Below are positions 6,032-9,402 of a DNA stretch of 9,402 bases, piece after piece (position 1 is the stretch's first letter; each line of letters opens with the position of its first letter). This stretch comes from a bacterium (GTDB taxonomy: Bacteria > Eremiobacterota > Eremiobacteria > Baltobacterales > Baltobacteraceae). A model generated the notes under the pieces. That model was not told the DNA's origin. It saw nothing but the letters and a program-made list of their open reading frames with translations, and did not search any database. The position numbers were made by a program, and so were the translations under genes. The stretch is from positions 1 through 9,402 of the forward strand of contig JAJYHP010000162.1 in NCBI GenBank assembly GCA_021784715.1, given 5' to 3'.

Positions 6032-6967
6032 ATGATGCGCGCTACCGTGGAAAAGCGCCTGCCGACCTATCTCGGCCTGCTGTACGTCGTGTTCGTTTGG
6101 GGTTTGAACACCGTACTCGTCAAAATCGCCGTCTCGCACGTCGACGCACTCGCATTTACGGCGCTGCGTTTTTCAACGATGGCACCGCTCGCATTGCTGT
6201 GGGTTCGCCTCTCCGGCGCCCGCTTGAGCTTCGAACGTCGCGATTGGCTGCTCTTGCTCGCAAGCGGAGCGTGTGGATTCGGCATCTATCAATACTTTTG
6301 GGTCATCGGCCTCGCCCACACGACGGCATTTGCATCGTCGCTGCTCGGAAGCAGCACGCCGATCTTTACCATGATCTATCTCGTCGCCCTCGGATGGGAG
6401 CGCGTGCGCAGCACCCGGTGGATCGGCGCTGGCATCGCCCTGCTCGGCATCGCGGTCTTCGAAGGCGCCTTCGCCGGACACGCAACCTTCCGCATCGGCG
6501 ACGCACTCACGCTGCTCGCGGCGATGACCTTCGCCGGCTTCAACGTCATCAGCGCGCGCTTGGCTCCGCGCTATCATCCCGTCGCGCTCCTCGCCGCCAC
6601 GTTACTCATCGGAACGGCGATGATTTTACCGGCCGGTATTCCCGCACTCGTCGCCGACCCTCCCACCCTCTGGCCGCCAGTGGTCTGGGAGGTCTTTGCG
6701 TTCGCGGTCGTCTTTCCAATCGTCCTCACCTATCCGGTCTGGAGTACGGGGATCGCGCGGATCGGCGCGGCGCGCGTCGCGCTCTTTAGTTTCCTCGTCC
6801 CCATCGTTTCCGGAGCGCTCTCGATTCCGATGCTGCACGCGCACTTCCAACCCCACCAACTGCTCGGCGCGGCGATCTCGCTCGTCGGGCTCGCCGTCGC
6901 CACTCTGCTCGGGCATCTCTCCGTTGCGGAGGCTTGGGCGCAGCGAGCCGGAGATATCGAGCATTAG
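6032..6967 (+). CDS. EamA/DMT superfamily transporter (RhaT-like permease)
   Basis: This 311-residue inner-membrane protein has ten predicted helices in two tandem EamA repeats (about residues 12-143 and 152-290). Typical signatures are YVVFVWGLNTVLVKIAVSHV, ALRFSTMAPLALL and YQYFWVIGLAHTTA with SSLLGSSTPIF in repeat 1, then TYPVWSTGIARIGAARVALFS with LVPIVSGALSIPML in repeat 2. The family mostly exports amino acids, metabolites or drugs, and the substrate is unknown here. Two ATGs follow each other (6032 and 6035); GGTGA at 6024-6028 is better spaced for the second. It is followed 18 bases later by the DUF3311 gene, so it may head the rightward operon, although its own job may be separate. 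Confidence 0.92.
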   Translation: MMRATVEKRLPTYLGLLYVVFVWGLNTVLVKIAVSHVDALAFTALRFSTMAPLALLWVRLSGARLSFERRDWLLLLASGACGFGIYQYFWVIGLAHTTAFASSLLGSSTPIFTMIYLVALGWERVRSTRWIGAGIALLGIAVFEGAFAGHATFRIGDALTLLAAMTFAGFNVISARLAPRYHPVALLAATLLIGTAMILPAGIPALVADPPTLWPPVVWEVFAFAVVFPIVLTYPVWSTGIARIGAARVALFSFLVPIVSGALSIPMLHAHFQPHQLLGAAISLVGLAVATLLGHLSVAEAWAQRAGDIEH

Positions 6968-6985
6968 CGCGAAGGCGCCGCCCTG

Positions 6986-7177
6986 ATGGCTCGCCGCGCA
7001 TGGTATTGGCTCCTCGCGTTACCGTTCATCGCCTTGCTGGACGTTCCGCTCTACGATCGGATCGATCCGCGCTGGAACGGAATTCCATTTTTCTACTGGT
7101 ACCAACTCGCGTGGGTCGTGCTGACCGCCGCGCTGCTCGGCATCGTCTATCTCGCAACGCGCGAGCGCGCCCGATGA
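6986..7177 (+). CDS. DUF3311 small membrane protein, symporter companion
   Basis: This 63-residue protein has two hydrophobic helices (about residues 6-20 and 38-56) linked by a loop with the family signature IPFFYWYQLAWV. DUF3311 proteins are typically encoded directly before a sodium:solute symporter gene, and that is the case here: its TGA overlaps the symporter ATG (ATGA). A role as a small accessory subunit or stabiliser of the symporter is inferred from this conserved pairing. The start is supported by GAAGG at 6971-6975, about ten bases upstream. Confidence 0.88.
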   Translation: MARRAWYWLLALPFIALLDVPLYDRIDPRWNGIPFFYWYQLAWVVLTAALLGIVYLATRERAR

Positions 7178-8646
7178 GCGTCACCGCTTCGGTCTTCGTC
7201 GCGCTCGTGCTCGTCGCCAGCGCGCTCGGATTCACCGCCGCGCGACGCAACGGCGGCGACCTGCGCGCCCTCAATGAATGGGCGCTCGGGGGGCGCCGCT
7301 TCGGCACCATTCTCTCCTGGTTTCTCCTCGGCGGCGATCTCTATACCGCCTACACCTTCATCGCGCTCCCGGCGCTCGTCTACGGCGTCGGCGCCCTCGG
7401 TTTTTTCGCCGTCCCCTACGCGACGATCGCCTATCCCATCGTCTTTCTTCTCCTCGCGCGTTTTTGGAGCATCGCTCACGAACGCGGATACATGACCGCC
7501 GGCGATTTCGTCCGCGGCCGCTATCGTAGCCGTTCGCTCGAACTCGCAATCGCCGCGACCGGCGTCCTCGCCGCGCTCCCGTATATCGCGCTGCAGATCG
7601 TCGGTATGAAAGCCGTCCTCGCCCAACTCGGTGGTATCTTCGCCATCGGCGGCGGTGCGATGCCGCTCGCCGTCGCCTTTACGTTACTCGCGGCGTACAC
7701 CTATATCGGCGGGCTGCGCGCGCCGGCCACGATCGCGGTCTTCAAAGACATCCTGATCTATCTCACGATCGCCGCCGCCATCGTCGTCATCCCGCACGCA
7801 CTCGGCGGATGGCACGCCATTTTCACCGCCGCCGATCGCGCGCTGGCGAGCCCGCTGCACCCGTTCCCGCTTCTCGTCGCACCGCAGATGCAGTTTGCCT
7901 ACGCGACCCTCGCGCTCGGCTCGGCGTTCTCGCTCTTTCTGTACCCACACGCCATTACGTCGTTGCTCTCCGCTCGCAGCGCCGATGTCGTACGGCGCAA
8001 CGCCGCGCTCCTACCGCTCTATTCGATCCTGCTCGGCATCATCGCACTGCTCGGTTTCGCCGCCCTCGCCGCCGGCATCCACGCGCCTCCGAACGAAATC
8101 GTGCCGATTCTCTTCGCACGATTCTTTCCACCCTGGTTTGCCGGGCTCGCCGACGCCACGATCGTGATCGGCGCGCTCGTTCCAGCCTCGATTATGGCGC
8201 TCGGCGCGGCCAATCTCTTCCTCCGCAACGTCGTTTCGCCGCTCTCGGGGCGCGCACCGAGCCGCGACGCGGGGAGCACGAAATGGTTGACGCTCGCGTT
8301 TTGCGCGCTCTCCTTGATTCTGGTACTCTTCATGAATGTAAAATTCGCCATCTACTTTCAACTGCTCGGCGGAGCGTGGGTGCTTCAAACCGCGCCTGCA
8401 ATATTTTTCGGTCTCGGCGAACGCTCGCTGCCCGCGCGGGCGTTGCTTGCGGGCTGGCTCGCCGGCATGATCGCGGCAACCTCCTTCGCGCTCGTCGACG
8501 GCTTCTCGCCGAACATCGCGCTGCACGTCGGCTCGTGGACGCTGGTCGGATTTATCGCGATCTACGCGGTGGCGATCAATCTCGGAGTCGCGCTCGTCGC
8601 CGCCGCGCTCCTGCGCGTTCGGTCGCCGCAGGGTGAGATCGCATGA
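7174..8646 (+). CDS. Sodium:solute symporter (SSS family), MctP-like monocarboxylate permease
   Basis: This 490-residue protein has about thirteen membrane helices. The N-terminal block NEWALGGRRFGTILSWFLLG (residues 34-53) with GGDLYTAYT after it, then GYMTAGDFVRGRY (105-117) and LPYIALQIVGM, closely follow what I recall of rhizobial MctP, a permease for lactate, pyruvate, propionate and similar acids. The later LGSAFSLFLYPH and GALVPASIMALGAANLFLRN segments also fit. Coupling to Na+ is the family norm. The ATG at 7174 overlaps the DUF3311 stop, and an upstream-extended frame from 6934 is the antisense-like Arg-rich tail of other genes. The stop overlaps the RidA ATG (ATGA). Substrate is inferred from resemblance only. 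Confidence 0.93.
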   Translation: MSVTASVFVALVLVASALGFTAARRNGGDLRALNEWALGGRRFGTILSWFLLGGDLYTAYTFIALPALVYGVGALGFFAVPYATIAYPIVFLLLARFWSIAHERGYMTAGDFVRGRYRSRSLELAIAATGVLAALPYIALQIVGMKAVLAQLGGIFAIGGGAMPLAVAFTLLAAYTYIGGLRAPATIAVFKDILIYLTIAAAIVVIPHALGGWHAIFTAADRALASPLHPFPLLVAPQMQFAYATLALGSAFSLFLYPHAITSLLSARSADVVRRNAALLPLYSILLGIIALLGFAALAAGIHAPPNEIVPILFARFFPPWFAGLADATIVIGALVPASIMALGAANLFLRNVVSPLSGRAPSRDAGSTKWLTLAFCALSLILVLFMNVKFAIYFQLLGGAWVLQTAPAIFFGLGERSLPARALLAGWLAGMIAATSFALVDGFSPNIALHVGSWTLVGFIAIYAVAINLGVALVAAALLRVRSPQGEIA

Positions 8647-9047
8647 GCGAACGGATCGAACCCGCCGGATGGGCGCCGCCGAGCGGCTATGCAAACGGGA
8701 TGATCGCGTCAGGACGCGTCCTCGCAATCGCCGGGCAGGTCGGCTGGGACGCACGGCAGCATCTCGTCTCCGCGGATTTCCTCGCGCAGGCCGCCCAAGC
8801 GCTGCGCAACGTCGCCGACGTACTGCGTACCGCCGGCGGAGATCCCGAACATCTCGTGCGGATGACCTGGTACGTGCTCGATGCTGCGGAGTACCGCGCG
8901 AACGCGAAGGCGCTCGGCGCCGCCTATCGGGAGATTATCGGCAGTCATTATCCGGCGATGACGTTGATCGTCGTTGCGGGACTGCTCGAAGAAGGCGCGC
9001 GAGTGGAAATCGAGGCGACGGCGCTCCTACCGGCGCTCGACCCGTAG
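8643..9047 (+). CDS. RidA/YjgF family protein lacking the canonical substrate arginine
   Basis: This 134-residue chorismate-mutase-like RidA fold would be a trimer in the cytoplasm. Family landmarks are AIAGQVGWD (28-36), the QAAQALRNV helix (49-57), VRMTWYVLD (72-80) and VEIEATA (121-127). Archetypal RidA deaminates enamine/imine intermediates and needs an Arg in the PARS motif (Arg105 in E. coli). Here the aligned segment is YPAMTLIVVAGLL, with Met106 at that position, so 2-aminoacrylate deaminase activity is not expected. This places it among the divergent Rid subfamilies often found in catabolic clusters. The start overlaps the symporter stop and has AGGGTGAG at 8630-8637. It may act on the same pathway as the transported acid or the neighbouring CoA ligase. 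Confidence 0.92.
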   Translation: MSERIEPAGWAPPSGYANGMIASGRVLAIAGQVGWDARQHLVSADFLAQAAQALRNVADVLRTAGGDPEHLVRMTWYVLDAAEYRANAKALGAAYREIIGSHYPAMTLIVVAGLLEEGARVEIEATALLPALDP

Positions 9048-9071
9048 TACCCGAATGCTCCAGGCCGGCTC

Positions 9072-9402
9072 CTAGGGACGCTCGCGAAGTTTGTAGCGCT
9101 GCAGCTTTCCCGTCGCCGTGCGCGGAAGCGCGTCGATGATTTCAATCTCACGCGGCGCCTTAAATGGAGCGATCGTCGCCTTGCAGTGCTGGATAAGTTC
9201 GGCGACGCACGCGGCGTCACCGACGCGCGGGGCGCGGAGGACGACGTAGGCCTTTACCATCGTCGTATGGTGCGCAGGATCGGGTTTTCCGACGACGGCG
9301 CATTCGAGAACGTCGGCGTGAAGCAAGAGCGCCTGCTCGACCTCCGGTCCCGATACGTTGAACCCCGCCGAGACGATCATATCGTCGGCGCGAGCGACGT
9401 AC
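9072..9402 (-). CDS. AMP-forming acyl-CoA synthetase, C-terminal part (benzoate/2-aminobenzoate-CoA ligase-like)
   Basis: The last 109 residues of the enzyme are visible and the rest lies beyond the right edge. The fragment opens with the A8 hinge region YVARADDMIVSAGFNVSGPE and proceeds through ECAVVGKPDPAHH and KAYVVLRAP. It ends with ATIAPFKAPREIE and the A10 motif LPRTATGKLQR, whose Lys is the adenylation lysine. The wording of A8 and A10 is most like benzoate and 2-aminobenzoate (anthranilate) CoA ligases, which make aryl-CoA from acid, ATP and CoA; a medium-chain acyl-CoA ligase is possible. It converges on the RidA gene with a 24-base gap that shows no clear terminator. Relatives of RidA are common near such aromatic-CoA genes, which supports a shared pathway. 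Confidence 0.9.
   Translation of the reverse strand, partial: YVARADDMIVSAGFNVSGPEVEQALLLHADVLECAVVGKPDPAHHTTMVKAYVVLRAPRVGDAACVAELIQHCKATIAPFKAPREIEIIDALPRTATGKLQRYKLRERP

Noticed and set aside
5298..6035. Plus-strand open frame opposite the alpha/beta hydrolase
   Set aside because: The minus-strand frame has the complete Ser-Asp-His triad and oxyanion motif, while this one is charged low-complexity sequence.
7809..8754. Open frames within the symporter gene on both strands (7809-8636 plus, 8011-8754 minus)
   Set aside because: Arg-rich or Glu/Arg-rich shadows of a clearly coding membrane protein gene; no ribosome site or domain.
9048..9071. Gap between the convergent RidA and CoA ligase genes, examined for a bidirectional terminator
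   Set aside because: Only a short GCCGGC palindrome is present, with no adequate stem or T-tract on either strand.

Overview
This is a GC-rich, gene-dense bacterial chromosome segment. It carries fourteen protein-coding genes, two of them cut by the window edges. GTG and TTG starts are used, and ATGA/GTGA stop-start overlaps occur four times. I see no RNA genes, CRISPR arrays, insertion sequences or phage genes. The lineage cannot be fixed from sequence alone. The style (GC-rich, GCGATCGC-rich, orphan type IV pilin-like genes) would suit an uncultivated phylum such as Eremiobacterota (WPS-2), but this is a low-confidence guess.

Region 1 (1-2976) looks like a cell-envelope block arranged around one divergent regulatory island. 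A leftward operon encodes a polytopic membrane protein, a short YtrA-type GntR regulator and a secreted class C beta-lactamase/PBP-like serine hydrolase that runs off the left edge. Facing it is an OafA-type acyltransferase 3. The roughly 90-bp gap between them is strikingly AT-rich (22 G+C in the 80 bases 1761-1840). It holds a perfect 7+7 inverted repeat that overlaps the -10 of a good leftward promoter, as expected for autorepression by the GntR protein. A terminator-like hairpin with a T-tract lies inside the acyltransferase coding sequence.

Region 2 (2984-5231) holds two leftward genes for small exported proteins of unknown function, one with a DUF3558-like N-terminus. Divergent from them are two overlapping rightward genes: a type IV pilin-like protein with a textbook prepilin peptidase site, and a membrane-anchored partner without one.

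Region 3 (5238-9402) starts with a leftward alpha/beta hydrolase. A probable rightward operon follows: an EamA/DMT transporter, a DUF3311 small membrane protein, an MctP-like sodium:solute symporter, and a RidA-family protein that lacks the canonical substrate-binding arginine. A leftward gene at the right edge is the C-terminus of an AMP-forming CoA ligase resembling benzoate/2-aminobenzoate-CoA ligases. Together these suggest uptake and activation of small organic acids, with RidA as an accessory protein, but the substrate is not determined.
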